Source: Didymodactylos carnosus (lineage: Eukaryota > Rotifera > Eurotatoria > Philodinida > Philodinidae). From it: DNA of 51,275 nucleotides. Positions 25,901 through 40,900 of this stretch are shown in pieces. The stretch's first letter is position 1, and each line of letters starts with the position of its first letter. A program made the position numbers and the translations under genes. A model generated the notes under the pieces. The model made no database searches and had not been told where the DNA came from. It worked only from the letters and a program-made list of their open reading frames with translations. The stretch lies in NCBI GenBank assembly GCA_905250885.1, contig CAJNOQ010000428.1, positions 1-51,275 on the forward strand. The letters are read 5' to 3'.

Positions 25901-28900
25901 GAAGAAAAAAAAAATATGATAAGCAGACAGCACCTGGAAGTAAAAGATAAAGAAAATACGAAGAGAAACAGCTGCTAAATTCATTTTCTTGTGTAACAGA
26001 GAAAAAAAGGTTACACTTCGATTCTGTGAACTCATAGAGATAGTTGAGATATATAGTAAACAAAAAGTTTGAGAAGATACTACGTCTTTAAATAGAGAAT
26101 CTAACTAATCTGATCGTTCGTATGATCTAATCTTAATCGTTTTTAGAGTTTTACATTGAAGTTTAGTTTATTCTACACTAATTAACCTATAGGATATATA
26201 CAATCATAAGAAAATTGGAGTAGTTGTTTGTTTTATAACAAACAGAGTTCTCCAAAAAAACAGATAACTTTTCTTCACAAGTAGTCAATCTTTACAATAC
26301 AATTTCTTTTTATAACTTCTGTCATCGTTTTTCTTTCTCAAACCTGTCATCTGCACATAAGAAGGAAGAATTTGAATAGAAGATGTCATCCATAAGAAGA
26401 AAATCATCTAAGCTTTCTCTTTTTATGAACTGTTACATTATTATTTTCTTTATTTATGACTCTTTCGTCAATGACTAGCTGCTACTCTATCATTATGTTA
26501 AGAAATACTTTTGTTTTGACTTTTTACAGCTTCCTACAGTTTTACTTGATATTTCTTTCCTGAAAACATGTTTGTATATGTTTTCTTTTATTGATTTAAG
26601 GTTATTGTATCATATGAATCAGAGATGATCGTCGTAAAACGAAACAAAACGAGAAATTCATAAGATAGGTTAGACTTTTTTTTCTATTCTCATCATCGAT
26701 GACATACAATATTAATTATGAATCATTGATAGTAACAAAAATATACTTCAAAATGAACAACATGCTATACTTTCAACGATAATGTGTTTTTTTATTCAGT
26801 TAAATCCTCTAAAGAATGATATCTGTCTGCTTGATATAAATTGAATTATATTTTATTTGCATAATCCTCACAGATCTACAATATCACTTCTACACTAGGG
26901 AGTTGTTTAGAAAAAAATAAAATAAAAGCTTAAAAACTTCGATTAAGTTGGAAAATATTGACTATAAGTACCGATAATACAAACGTCTATTGAACCTTCA
27001 TTTAAAAAAAAACACAAAATACAATCACAATTTTTCCTTTCATCCACATTTTATTTGAAAAATGAAAATATTGAATAAATTTCATGTTACTTGTTGTTGA
27101 GTATTATTTGATAGTATGGAGTCAAAACTTATATTAACGTGGACTTACAAGCTAACATAAAACTTCTGTCCAATATAGTAAAGCATTGAACTCTGATTCA
27201 ACGTTTTTCGATGCTCTACACAAATTGGTGAACAGTAAAAGCGATAATAAAATTAACACTTCTAAAATGATGATCAACTTACGTGTCCGTTGACTCAGAC
27301 ACGTCGCTATTTTTTTACTTTATCTTGAAAAATATTTAAAATAGACGTTTTATACAAATGAAAGAGAGAGAGAGAGAGAGCTCTTTTCTTTAACAAACGA
27401 CAAACCTATTTCGGTTCAGAATCGCATTTTAGTTTGAATCATCAAGCGTATATCCTGTGTGTCTTGATTAAAAACGAGTTATAGATGAAATATGTGTTCG
27501 AGAGGAGAAAAATGAGTTATTTCTTACAATGTGCCATTATAAGAAAAGATCAAGAGAGAGAGAGAAAGAGAAAGAGCATCAGTAACAAAAAAATAACTAA
27601 AAATATGCAAAATGTCTCTAGAGAATCACTTTTTTTAAAAAAAATAAAACGATATCATAGTAAAATGATGTTCATCGTTATCAGTTGATCGATAGTAACA
27701 TGTTATGAAAACACCTCCCATAATTATGAATAAAGATATACTACTTTCTTTTCTGCTACTCACATCATACAAATTCTTGATATATACAGAGAAAAGATCG
27801 TTGTACTAAACAGAAAAAAAGATTTTATTTATTTCTACTCTACGATTATCGCTATTTTTCACACATACATATATATCATTAAAGCATAAAATGATGAAAA
27901 TGATAAAGAGAAAGAGAAAAATAAGATGAACAAAGTGCCGGTTTTTCCTTCATAATCTATATATTATTAAAATGATCAAGAACAAAAAATAACCTGTTTT
28001 ATCTTATTTTGTTTTAAAGAGAAATAAATATTCACGGGTATTACAACATAACAGGAAGTTCAGAATTTTTACTTTTTCTTTCAAATTTGATAATTCAATT
28101 TTTTTCTTCTATCTACTTTTTATTTTCTATAACATATATCGTGTGCATTTTACACAAATACAATATATTTTACTATTTCTATTATTATATGAAATTTGTC
28201 TCTATCTCATGGTACATAATTTCACATTTCTTTCAAATAAGAAACAAAATCAGTTGACTAACTTATTTATTATCGTCTTTGAGATCGCGTAACCTTAATG
28301 TGATTGTATTAAATTTACATTTCTACATAAGCAAATAGAATGGCAAATTTAATATGGTATTTGACAAGTGGTAACAACAACAAAAATAACAAATTATAGA
28401 AGAAAATATTGCACTTCAATTGTATATTACGTATTGGAAAGTTAGTATTACATTCGAACTACGTTTATAGTACTGCTCTCTCTCTCTCTTTCTCTTTCTC
28501 AGTTTTGAGTTGACTTTGCTGGAATATACTCTAAAATGTTCTCTAACAAATGGAGAATAGTTCCGAGATCTGCACTAGCACAGGCGGAATAAAAAAAAAT
28601 TCTTAAATTTAGAAAAAATTTTGTGTATAATTTGTATATTAACAATGACTAGTTGACGTTAATCAATCGATAAGCGACTTACCATGCGTGTCATGTCAAG
28701 CTGCACTTCTCCTTATATAATGATTGAATTTTTTTCGAATATGTAGGAAACAAACATTTGACGAGTCAAACCAGGGCAGGCCGTGTTGACAAAATGTGAC
28801 CTGTACATAGTTCTGATCTGTATGATCTTTTGCTTCCGGAAAATGATGTTTTTTTATAGATTTTCAACTGTGAGCGGAAAAAAGAATTTTTTTTTTAATT

Positions 28901-31900
28901 TCAAAGTGTTTTTTCTTATTTCTTACAGTTGAGTAAACATTTTTCTTCAAAATAAAACGTTCCCGTACTCTCCGGCATAATTCTTGTAGATATGTCAGAG
29001 TTGATGCAAAAAATCTTAAAAAAAAGATATTTGCTTAAAATTGCAACGCTTTGTATTGGAATCTAAACTAAGGTTCATTGCGCAAGAACTGACCTCGTTG
29101 AAACTTTGTTCAATGAGAGAGGGGATGTAACGGTCACGATACACTTACATACGGTTTTGGAGTCAAAATCACCAACATCATCAATGTACCAATAAAATTA
29201 CTTAATAGTAGAAAATTGGGATCAATTTCAACATTCGAAAGTAATCAAAAATTGATCTATAACTAACTTGAATGCAGAAAATCAATTTTATCTTTTTTCA
29301 ACATCTATCTTTTTTAAATAAAATTTTCTCGATTTTCTTTTAAAGAAACAAAAAAAAAGAAAGCAAATCAAAGAAAAGAAATATTAGCTACAACTTCAAT
29401 ACACACGAAACACTATACCGCAAGACTAGAAAGTTCTGTTGTGAAGTTTATTTTCTCCTCAAGTTAAGTCGATATTTCACCTGTCATTCTCTACATAAAA
29501 AGTCTACCACTGATAAATGTTCCTAAGCGACAAATCTCGTTCTGATGAGAAACACTTTTCCAAAATATACTTTTTGATGGTAATCACGAATCTCATATCC
29601 GTTTCTGTCTTTCGACTTTTCTGGTCTCCGTCTTTTACTCTCGAATGGACAAATTCTGATATGATCAGATAAGAATAGAGCATGTTATTTTTTACCACAC
29701 TCTCAGACTTTAAGATCAGGTTTTGGAGATATTTTTGAACAATATTTGAGTATAGAACATGCATGACCTAACTATGTGACAGAGGTACTAACATTTTCAA
29801 AAACTGATCTTAAGTCTGAGAATTTGATGAGAATTACAGCTCGACATGCTCTATAATGTGATCATATCAGAGTCTGTTGAGTCAAGAGTGACTTGACACT
29901 GGAGAGCTTTTCCTCATGGGTATTAATAATAAAAGATATTGAGATAAAACAGCATGCATTTTTTTAGCAGTACCCAGGTCAAACAAATCGTATAGGATCG
30001 TATCTGAAGCAGACAAAACCGTCTGCTCGTATGAAAATCATATATGAATCGTGGTATCTGATTTGTCCTCTGGATTGTATAATACGATCGTAGTAGATCA
30101 TATAACTTCGTATGAAATTGTATAGTACGAACCAGAGGACAAATCAGACATCATGATTGGTATGTAAATCGTACATAATCATATATGATTTTGTAAGATT
30201 CGTATACGATCTTATACGATCGGATAGTACGATTCTATCACCTGGGTAGTAGCACAGATTTGATAGTTCTCACATTATCACATGAACAAACCGGCTTTGA
30301 ACGCATATTTAAGAAAAATTATCTAGGAGATGTCAGAAAAGTTTTCGGACAAAATTTTGACGACTTTTTCTCCAGTGTAAAATAATTTCTCACTGATTCA
30401 ATGAAGTATTCTATAATCTACAAAAAAAACAGACTTTACAAATATATCCTTGAAACTTTTCGACCAATTTTAGTTTCGAAAAAATCTAAATTTTTCGAGA
30501 GTCGCGAAAAACAATTTTGACAGACTTCTTTTATGTTTTTCATTTTGAGACAACTTCGAAAAAAAAGTTTGAGTATCGAGACTTGTATAGCAAACATTTC
30601 TCTACAAAACGGTATACTTGCAAAGTTTTAAAGGAACAAAAATAGAGCAAAGTATAAGAGTTTTGAAAATAGCAGTGATACATTTTTTTTGCTAATTTGA
30701 GAAAAACATTAGAAGTTAGCAAAAGTGACATCTGTTATGCGCTTCATAACGTTTAAGCTTTTTATGAAAAACTAAACTCTGTTATCAAATTCTATAGAGA
30801 AATGTTTGCTATACAAGTTTGGATACTCAAACTTTTTTTCGAAGTTGTCTCGATATGAAAAACATGAAAAACGTCTGTCAAAATTGTTTTTTGAGATTCT
30901 CAGAAAATTTTTAATTTATCCGAAACTAAAGTTGATCAAAAAGTTTCAAGGATATATTTGTAAAGTTTGGTTTTTTGTAGATTATGGAACACTTCATTGA
31001 ATCAGTGAGAAATTATTTTACAGTGGAGAAAAAATCGTCAATATTTCGTTCAAAAAATTTTCTGACATCCGTTATAACATCTTATTTCCCGGCTATAAAA
31101 ATTTTAATATAATTTTTTAACTTTTTTAATGATAATTTACATACTTGTTCACGTAGATTTTCTAATAATTTTTCAAAACTTAAATTTCCTTCTAATAAAT
31201 GTTTTGTTCGTAATAATATTTTATCTTTTACAATATAACCGTTATTAATATTTGGTGTTGTTGTTGTTGTTGTTGTGATACTATCGTTTTGGGTATTAAT
31301 CCCATCATTCTGAACTATAATAGGAGAATTCTCTAAATTTTCAATTGGATTTGCTGTTGATGTTGTTATTGTTGATGTAGAACACGAATGATCACGCACA
31401 GATCGTGCGACAACAAGTCGAACTTGATTTGATGCATTTTGACATCTTAATATTCCAGCTACTTGTTCTGAACTCATACCACGTACACTTAAATGATTAA
31501 TTTGAAATATATGATCGCCGGTGTGTATTCGACCATCCTAGAGGAAGATTAAAAAAAAAGACACATATTACATCCGGCTTAATGAATCATGTAGAGAGAA
31601 ACACTTAAAGAGAACATAAGTGAAATGAAATGATTTTTGTGTTTAACTAAATAACACATCACAAAAGTGTTGAAAAATAGAGAAGAGAACTAGAAACTTT
31701 TGAGACTTAAGGAATAAACGTTCTGCAGAAGACACATGTTATAACAAATTACCTGAGCATATACTGAAAACGTTTCACATACATCATCTCAAAAGCCCGA
31801 CCATGTGCCCAAAATGATAATGACATGTCAACGATTCTTTTTCTTCTCTTCTCTTCTTGCAAACATTTGTCGAACAAAGCAGAAAAAAAATCATTAATCT

Positions 31901-34900
31901 TTACAATATGTGTAGTAAATCAAATGTATGTATATATATATATATATAGTTTTTTTCATTTTTTCTAACACCCTCGAACCATTAGCAACATATTATTGTT
32001 ATGATGCCGAGATGAGACAAAAAGAAAGATAAAAAAAGAAATTCTATGAAAAACTCTACGATACGATGCGTTCATAAAGAATGTTCAACAATCTCTATAT
32101 TTGACTGTGTTAGTATTATCAATAAATTTAATAAAGTTTTCTTTTTCTTTACTCGTTTTCTATTCATTCACTATATGAATACGTAAGAAAGAGAAAAAAT
32201 GTTTTTTTTTTCTGCTAAAAAACGGCGAACCTGTTAATACGAACACAACAGCTGTTGATCTTACAAATTAAACGATTGGATTCCACTCAACTTTCAGACA
32301 TTTTCAATGTAATACAGATTGAAAAACGATTAATCACTTCACTTCACATTCTAAAAACTTTCGAAAATTTAACGTCTAACAAGGACACATTTCTCTAAGA
32401 ACAAGTGTTTTTCCTGAGAATGCGTTCACAAATAGCTGATTATGGGTAACTTTTTGATTCAGATCACGAATTTGATATCTGTTGCTGTTACCATTACTTT
32501 CTTGGATGAGTCTCTAAAGTTCAGATCTCCAGAGATCCATCAAGAACTTTGAAACGAACCGATTCTAATATGACCAGATTATAGAGTATATCAAGTTACC
32601 TGTGTCTGCAGTTTCTTGCATTTAAAGAGAGTTCTCACAGGGAAATAAAAATTTTACTTGACGAAATATTTGAAATTTGACAGCAACAGATATCAAATTC
32701 GTGATCAATATTAAAAGTTGTTCATAATTAGCTATTTTTGAAGTCATACTAAGGCGCAGAGCTTGGCGAGTCCGGGGAGATACATAGTCCGAGTGAATCT
32801 TTTTGGCTGTCCTTATTCATATTTCTTTTCTCCTATGCCGGCCGTATCACACATCAATCTTATTATAACAGAAAAAGTTACATAAGTAAACTCCTATTGC
32901 ACATCCCATACATATTGAAAAACTGAAAATTTTCCTGTTCATTTATGTAAGAACTTAAATCGATCGGACTCGAAACACAAAAACTCAAGTTCGAGTCCGA
33001 GTCTTTCCAAAAAACCTTCAGTCCGAGTATATCGTCCGAGTATTATATCGTAAAAACCTTTGTACACTGTTGGTGATAACAGATAATTCTAAATATACTT
33101 TTCTATCATCAATTGTTTTATAATAATAATTAATGTGTTCAGGATCAAAGTCCTCCAGGTTAAACCTAATCTAACCTTAACCTATAGGTTAGGTTAGAAT
33201 TAGGTTACAAAAGTTACAGGTTAGATTTTAGGTTGTGTTTTAATTTTTTTCGATTTCTTTCTACTTTTGCGCAAGCGAAATTTTTTTCTGCTTTTGAGGC
33301 ATCCACGCTCCAATTCTTTGACAGGCAAAAAACTCAGTGACATACAAAGTTGTCAAATATGCGTGTAACATTCTGTGGGTTGAAAATAAAAAATCACAGG
33401 ATAGGTTAGGTTAGGACTAGGTTACCGACTTCATAGGTTAGATTGGGGTTAGGTTGTGAAAATTTTTATAGGTCAGGTTTTAGGTTGCCAAAAAGTGGCA
33501 ACCTGCAGGGCTCTGCTCAGGAGGCATTTTGATTGCGGGATTATCATAGACCATCATAAATTTGCAAAAAAATGTTATCTATTTATACCTTATCAACAAT
33601 TCCACCAGGAACAATATTTTTGACTATAACACCAGTCGATTTGTTTCCAATAATACCAAAACCGAGGCCTGTTCCAGATCCGGATGCGGATCCATCATTT
33701 ATTAATTCGATAACTTCGATTTGTGTCCACTCGGTATTTAACTGAAAAGAAAAAAAGAAAAAAAACGAAAAAATATTGACAAAACAAACAGCTGTCTGTC
33801 TGTATATTTATTACTATTTCTGTCAGATATACAATTTGTTTAGATGATAGATGAATATGTACATAATATTTTACTTATACTAGCATATACAAATCTTAAC
33901 TACATTGTCATTCAAACAAAACTATGTCATTCATCTTCTATCCTCTAATTATAATTCTATTTCAGATTATATTCTATTAACAGTTTTTTTAAAATAAACA
34001 AAATAAATCATTGAGCATATGATTTTTATGGATTTTTTATTATGCCATACTATACCGAATCGACTATAGAAATAGAACATAGTGTGAACTATGTTTTATA
34101 TTTTTAAACTTTTCATATATATACAAAAAGAGCGGAGAAAAAAAAATGGATACTTCTGTTTTTGTTCGATATATATTGAAAGATATTAGACTGTCAAGGA
34201 TAAAATTATGTTTTTTCGATAGAGGAGTTTGATTAAACACTTAGATTATTTTTTCTACATTGTTGACATTAAACATACGCAGATTTACTGGTACATTAAA
34301 GCCTGTTCAGAAAAGTGACGTACAGAGGACAAGCGGCGCATGAAAATAAAATATCTATTTTTGAATTAAAGAATATTTGATAAACTACTAGCGCTTATTC
34401 TTGATCTATTTTTAATTTTCATAAAATAGATTAACTTAAATGTCGAAAAGACAGTTAATACTACCTAAATTACATTTTTATTACTTTTCAACAAGTAAAA
34501 AGGAGTTTCCTTCTTTATCATGCAATATCTAAAGAATTTTAAAATTATTTTATAATAATTACTTTGAATTTCATATACAAACAACAATAACATTCATTTT
34601 CTTACCACCATGTCTACGTTAAATGGTATGACGTTCCCCGTCGGATACCTGTCTTTAGACAGGTTACCATGGGGTAAATTTTTTATATTTCTTGCTATAA
34701 CTAAATCGATTGTTCCTTTAGAATGTAATAATAAATGAATAGCTTGAGAAATAATTGATAAATCTTTTGAATCAAGATAATGTTCGTTTATCCCCACGAT
34801 TTGATCACCTGGTGAGAGAGAACCATCTCTAAAACGAGAAACAAAAAAAAAATAAATAAATAAATAAAATATTAATATATATAATAAAAATTGCATTGAT

Positions 34901-37900
34901 CAATATTATAATATTATAATATAATCATAACTTATACAACAACATATCTTTAAAATAAAACAGAAAAAATTATCTTATTTTAATAGGATTTTATATTTAA
35001 ACTCACATCTTCAAAATTTCAATATGGTTAAAATGAAAAAGTTTTTTTTTTATTTATTATGCAAAGTCAAATGTTGATCAAAATATCTATCTCTCTCTAT
35101 CTCTAAAAAGTACAATATTATGTCTACTCATAATGAAATCACTTTATACACTACCTAGAAACAAATTTCTTTTTGTTCATCGATAAATTGAAAAAAAAAA
35201 AGAAGTATATACGAAAAATTATTTTATAAGCTAATATTGAAACTTCTTTTGAGAAGGACTGCTACGATCGGTCTACATTTATTTCCACCTTCATTTTATT
35301 TGTTTCTCTTTTTTTTCATTAATAAACTTTTTTTTATAAATAGAAAAATGAATGAAGAAAATGTTAAATATGTTCAATAAATAAACTATTAATAGTGCAA
35401 GTAAGTGAATATTAAATTTATTTTTTCAAAAATAAGAAAATATCTTTAGATAGAGAGAAAATCTAATACGGATACTTTTTTTATCCAATAATATCATATT
35501 AAATATGATACGCCTTCATAGAGAGTAGAAAAACAGATACAAATGGAAAATACGTGAGGATTAATAACATATGGGCAATATGCTTCGTGCTATTAATCAA
35601 TGAATGACACATTTTTGGAACGATAATTTTAACTATTTAATAAGACACACATGTTTTAAATAGATATAAAATCTCAATTTATTTTTCAAATAAAAATTTT
35701 CTAAATTCTATTACCTTTATGTTTTTTTGTCTTAGTAATGTACAGATGATCTTTTCTTTTTTTTTTTGTTTTGTTTTGTTTTAGTCGCCCTCATTTTAAC
35801 TAGACTATGAAATAAATTATTGTTATAAAAAAAGGAAAATAAAAGATAAAATATTGATGTTATAAAAACTTAAGAAATACAGTCACATTAGTTGAAAAAA
35901 CAAACAAAACAAAGTAAACTAAAAAATAAAAAAAACAAAAATTTAAAATAAAGGAAGGAAATTACTAAATAGTAGAAAAACATATTTAATAAATAAACAA
36001 ATATGAAAATTACAATTCGAACAGTTGTGAACAGGATTTCCTTGTCAAAATTTGTTTATTATAGAAAAATTTATGAACTGTTTATAACCATAGAATATAC
36101 CGGAAAAAAGATATTTATAAACGTTTGAGACTATTTTTTCATTTTTTATTATAAGATCAGCAAATAGATGAGTACATCAATATATTACTTTACAATGGTA
36201 CAAGTAGATAGAGATTGTTTATCTTTGATTGGTGTTTTTTGTTTATTACGATAATTCTGTGAGACGTCAAAATGTTAGAAAAATAGACAAAGACTTGATA
36301 TCATATAGTCAAACAAACATCCTACGACGCTGTTCTCTTATGAATTTCAAACAAAAGGGAAAACAAAACCGTCTTGATAAAAACAATTTTAAATATATAC
36401 AGATGTTCAATGTCTTTCTTGCAATATTAAATGAGTGTAAAATGTAAATTTTTTATACTAAAAAACAACACACGTTTTTTATTTTTGCAACTTATGCAAT
36501 AATATCAAGAAATTTTAATTTATCATAAAATAGTCAATATTTTTTTCAAAGCAATAAAAAAAAAAATATTGTGTCAACAAGGTCTACATTTCTCTTGATG
36601 TTGTATGTATATACAAATTCTATGGATTAAAAAAATTAATTTTTTCTCTTCATCTTTATCAGAGAGAATAATGGATGATGCAAAAGATTTTTCTTTTTTG
36701 CATAAAATGTCAGGTAATATTTCTTGATGTTCTAGACGTGATAGAGAGTTCAGTTTTTTTGTGTTTCTACTGTTAGAAAGAGAAAAGTGATGTAAATTTT
36801 TAGCATAAATAGTTTAACTAGAAAAAGATAAAATAAACATACAACAAATACACAATATGATCAATTTATTACGCTTTTTCTAATGAACTAAATATATAGT
36901 CGACTTTTCTCCAATTTTAATTCAAAAATGATTATCTCTTCGAAAATAGATTTTTTTTTTCATCATCTTGCAAGATCACTTTTGTTTGTTATTATTATCA
37001 TGTATTCTCTCTAAACTACTATTTTGAGAAAATTTCAATTTATAATGCTTTTTTCTACAATAGAAAAATGAATTTTCTAATATGGGAACAATACAGCTTG
37101 ACATTAAGTGCAAAATCATCCGTTAAACATGGTTTTAATCCAAAAAAAGGAAAAAAACAACAGATAAAAATGATGTCAAAAAAAAAATGAATGTATTGAT
37201 TCGTTCTCAGACTACATATACCATATGAAATAAAAAAATTTAAGTGAAATCAATACTAACTGATCTATCAACAACATCAATGAGAACACATGAGATACTA
37301 AACACAGATCAATTCTCAAAAAACTTTCATTTTTTTTTTTTTTTTTTTTTTTTGTCTCTTTGTCCTACACAGTATCACTGATCGGTGAATATCTGTCAAT
37401 TACGAAAAGAAAAAAACCCGAAGGCATTTTCGACTGTAATCCTTAGATATTCTTTCGTGTACTAACTATATTTGTGTATTTTTCTCCTTCTTTTTCTACT
37501 CTAATCCTCTTTCTCTCCTTTTTTATTTTTTGTTTGTTTGTTTATTTTCTTTCTTCGAATAGCACTCAACAATAATGTTGCCATCGGCTCTCTTTGGTTT
37601 AATATCATACTATTGAGTATTTATGACTTTGTCAAAAAAAAAGAAACCTTTTGTATACATCGAATGTATACGTACATATATTTTTCGATATCACTTCAAT
37701 TGTATAAAGAAACAAATTTATCCTTTAGGTGATATAAAATACAAGAGTAGTTGAATTTAATCTCTTTTTGAAGCACTAACTTTTTTTCATTTGTTACATT
37801 TAATTATGTCATAATGTTATGACTAAACTATATACGATACAATAGACATTTTACTTTGCAAGTTGAAACAAAAACAAGGAAAACAATAATAATAATAATA

Positions 37901-40900
37901 ACAACAACAACAACAACAATAAAAAGAATTTAAAAAATAAAATCACCAAATGATCTAGTCCCTGATGATTATACTAAACTGTATATATAACTCTTCTCTC
38001 GTGACAATGACAAACATACAAAGTTAAAAATTGATTTTTGAATGAAATTAATTTTACTAATATAATTATATTTATCATAATTTAATTTTGTATTATTACA
38101 AAAACATTTTAAAATTTTGCAATTAATATAATCATTTTAGTAATATGCACCCAGCGGAATAATGTGCAGTTGATGATAGGAAATGAGTATGACAAGAGAA
38201 GTTTAGTGAATGAGAGTACAGTTTTCAAGCAGAAAGTTATTAAAACGATTTGAAAATGTCTTCCTTCCTATGAGTGTTTAACTATAGAGGGAACAAACAA
38301 CAATTCATAAATAAATTTAACCAGGAAACACACTAAATATATCTATTTTTTTAACATAAAATAACGTGCATTGTTATAAATAAAACTCTGATGATCTAGT
38401 ACGAATAATCGTTATTTGAAATTTTTTTTTTTTTTTTTTTTTTAAACTTTATAGTTTGGTTTTAAATTAGACAATGTTCACAATGAAAAATAATAAATAA
38501 ATAAACCGATTTTACTCTGTTTTGAATTATACACCAGTAATATTAGACTAGAATGTTTTAGACAATTTTATACTTTTTTTCCCTGTAAAAAATCGATCAT
38601 AGTCTCCAAGATACTTACCATTCACTTCATTATATATACAAATCTATATAAAAAATCTTTGTAAATTAAAAAAATTAAAAACAAACAAATATCCACGTAA
38701 TAGAATAATAAACAAACACGATACAGTTCATTAACATAAAAAGCGTTAATGCCGTTATCAACGAAATTTAACATTTTTCTTCATTATATATTATTATTAT
38801 TATCATCATTATTAGTGATTAATTATTATTCGATTATCATACAACCACGAGAAAAATCAGAATAAAAATAGCATCTAAAATATAACGAACTGTCAAAACA
38901 ACAAAAAAATGAGAAAACAAATCTTTGTACGATAGTCTCAGGCATATCTATCCACTTTATTTCATATGTATAAGATGAAATTTTATTTCATCTAATTAAC
39001 GGGATATATGATGAAAGCAAAGATAAAAAAAAAGAAAAAAAAAAGGAAAGAAATCAGACAAGGTGAACAGAAAAGAAGAAAAAAGATTGAACATAAAAAA
39101 TAATAACAAATGAGAGAAGAGAAAAAAAAAGAAATGGGTGTACGTTTATAGAATTAAAAAAGATGTTTTCCTTTCTATATATATATATGTTGTGTGTGTG
39201 TATGCGTGTATATGTGTGTGTGTGTGTACGAAGACAAAGTAACTACTGGTATTTCTAGCAAGAGAAGAAGAAAAACGCGAATTATCGGAAAAATGGGAGA
39301 GCGAAAGAAGGAACACTTCGTCTTTTTCCTTTTCTTTCTTTCGCATGACTTTTGAAAATGACAAACGATAGTCAAACAATCATTTCTATATATGCGAGAT
39401 CGTTCAAGGTTATATTGGCTAAACAGCAGGGAAAAAAAAGAGGACAAAAAAACCTTGCTTGATAATGATGTTTCAAGTTTTTTTGTGTGTGAATTATAAA
39501 GCTACAACGCAACGATCTCGTGCGAGTATAAATAAATTTTAGTCAAAGTTAAGACATAAAATAATTGCTATTTTAGAGTAGGACTAGTAACAATCCAAAA
39601 TATACTAAGAATTCAATGTAAAACATTTTTTTCCAACTCTAAAATATAGATACCCACTGATTGATCCAATCACTGTTACATGATTAAATTGACAAGCTTT
39701 GAGAGCATCTTGCATGATCATGGCAAATATTTAAGACGTCATTCACGTATTCTAAATTGATTAAAACAAAAAAATTTAATTCAGATTGGGATCCTAACTG
39801 TCGGATTAACGAAAGTCCATGGATATTTTTGGATTAATGGCAAGAAATAAATAATTAAAATATTTTTTTTTCACAAAAATTGAAAAACTCTCGGAAAAAA
39901 ATAGTTTAACTTCTGGAAATTTTTAAAGTCATACAACTATTAATTGTGTGCTTGTTGGTAGAAAGACAGATTTTTTTAGTATAACTAGCAATATTCTCTC
40001 ATAGGACACTTTTATACGGCTCATAATGACACTTCACAACATGATGTTTGTACAAAAAAAAGAATCTTCGTTCGCTTTTTTTTTGTCCTTTTCATATTCT
40101 GTACTAAATTATATAGTATGTATCTCAATAAATATACAAAATATCTTATTTTTTGGCGTTCTTCTTATAAGTTCGAGAATTACAGTTTCTTTTCTTAATA
40201 CCAATGACTACAGATAAAGCAAATGATATTGTCTATTCGTATCAGTAAAATTATTATATCATGCATAGTTTGGTGAGAAAATAACTAATTAAGAAACTAT
40301 TGACAATGCGAACAAATTCGAATTACATCAACTCTTTTTTTTTCCATATTTTTTATAGTATTCTAACAACATCACTCTTTCTTTCTTCTTGTCTTGGTTA
40401 GTCGACAATAAAATGATGATGAAGAGATGTAACAACGTCACTAAAACTCACAACAGGACATTGATCATCATACATAAAAAGAAAATTTGTCGATTATGAT
40501 GTGTAAACGAGTCCCAATGAGTAATAATCATCATTGTACTATTAATTCAAATAAGTCTAAAAATTTGTTATTAAGAAAATGAAAAAGTTTAAAACCAAAA
40601 ATTTTATTCATCTTGTATTTGTTATGACATAGACCTGGATATTTATATTCATTGACAGATTGAATATAGTAATACAAAAAAATGAATAAATCTATATATT
40701 CATTTATGTAAACACAACAATCACAGTTATAACATACAATAGAGAGAAACAGATGGCAGTATCAACAAGTTTAGATAAAAATAAAATTTTTTCTTTTAAG
40801 TAATATAAATGAAGATGTAGCTATTTTTCAATTCTTGACACAAACATACACTATCGATCTCTCAAGTGATTTTCATTTTCGAAAAGAATCACACACGCAA

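Larger units (their letters stand above)
25422..31144 (-). other. Intron 6 of the PDZ scaffold gene (5.7 kb)
   Basis: 5723 nt without a supported exon. The stretch 25422-28840 is AT-rich with AG microsatellites and nothing recognisable. The exon-6-proximal end is full of palindromic elements: a foldback copy (about 29525-29900), a MITE (29970-30249) and a 745-bp inverted repeat (30328-31071). Confidence 0.6.
31538..33588 (-). other. Intron 5 of the PDZ scaffold gene
   Basis: 2051 nt. It contains a (TA)n run near 31929-31948, an inverted-repeat foldback (32431-32743), a possible hAT-like remnant (32757-33515) with TTAGG-like motifs inside, and no coding exon. Confidence 0.6.

Noticed and set aside
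30540-31000. Paired open frames on opposite strands
   Set aside because: They are reverse-complement images of each other inside the large inverted repeat.
39146-39447. Overlapping minus-strand frames with HTHTHI-type runs
   Set aside because: Translation of the GT/AT microsatellite in intron 3.
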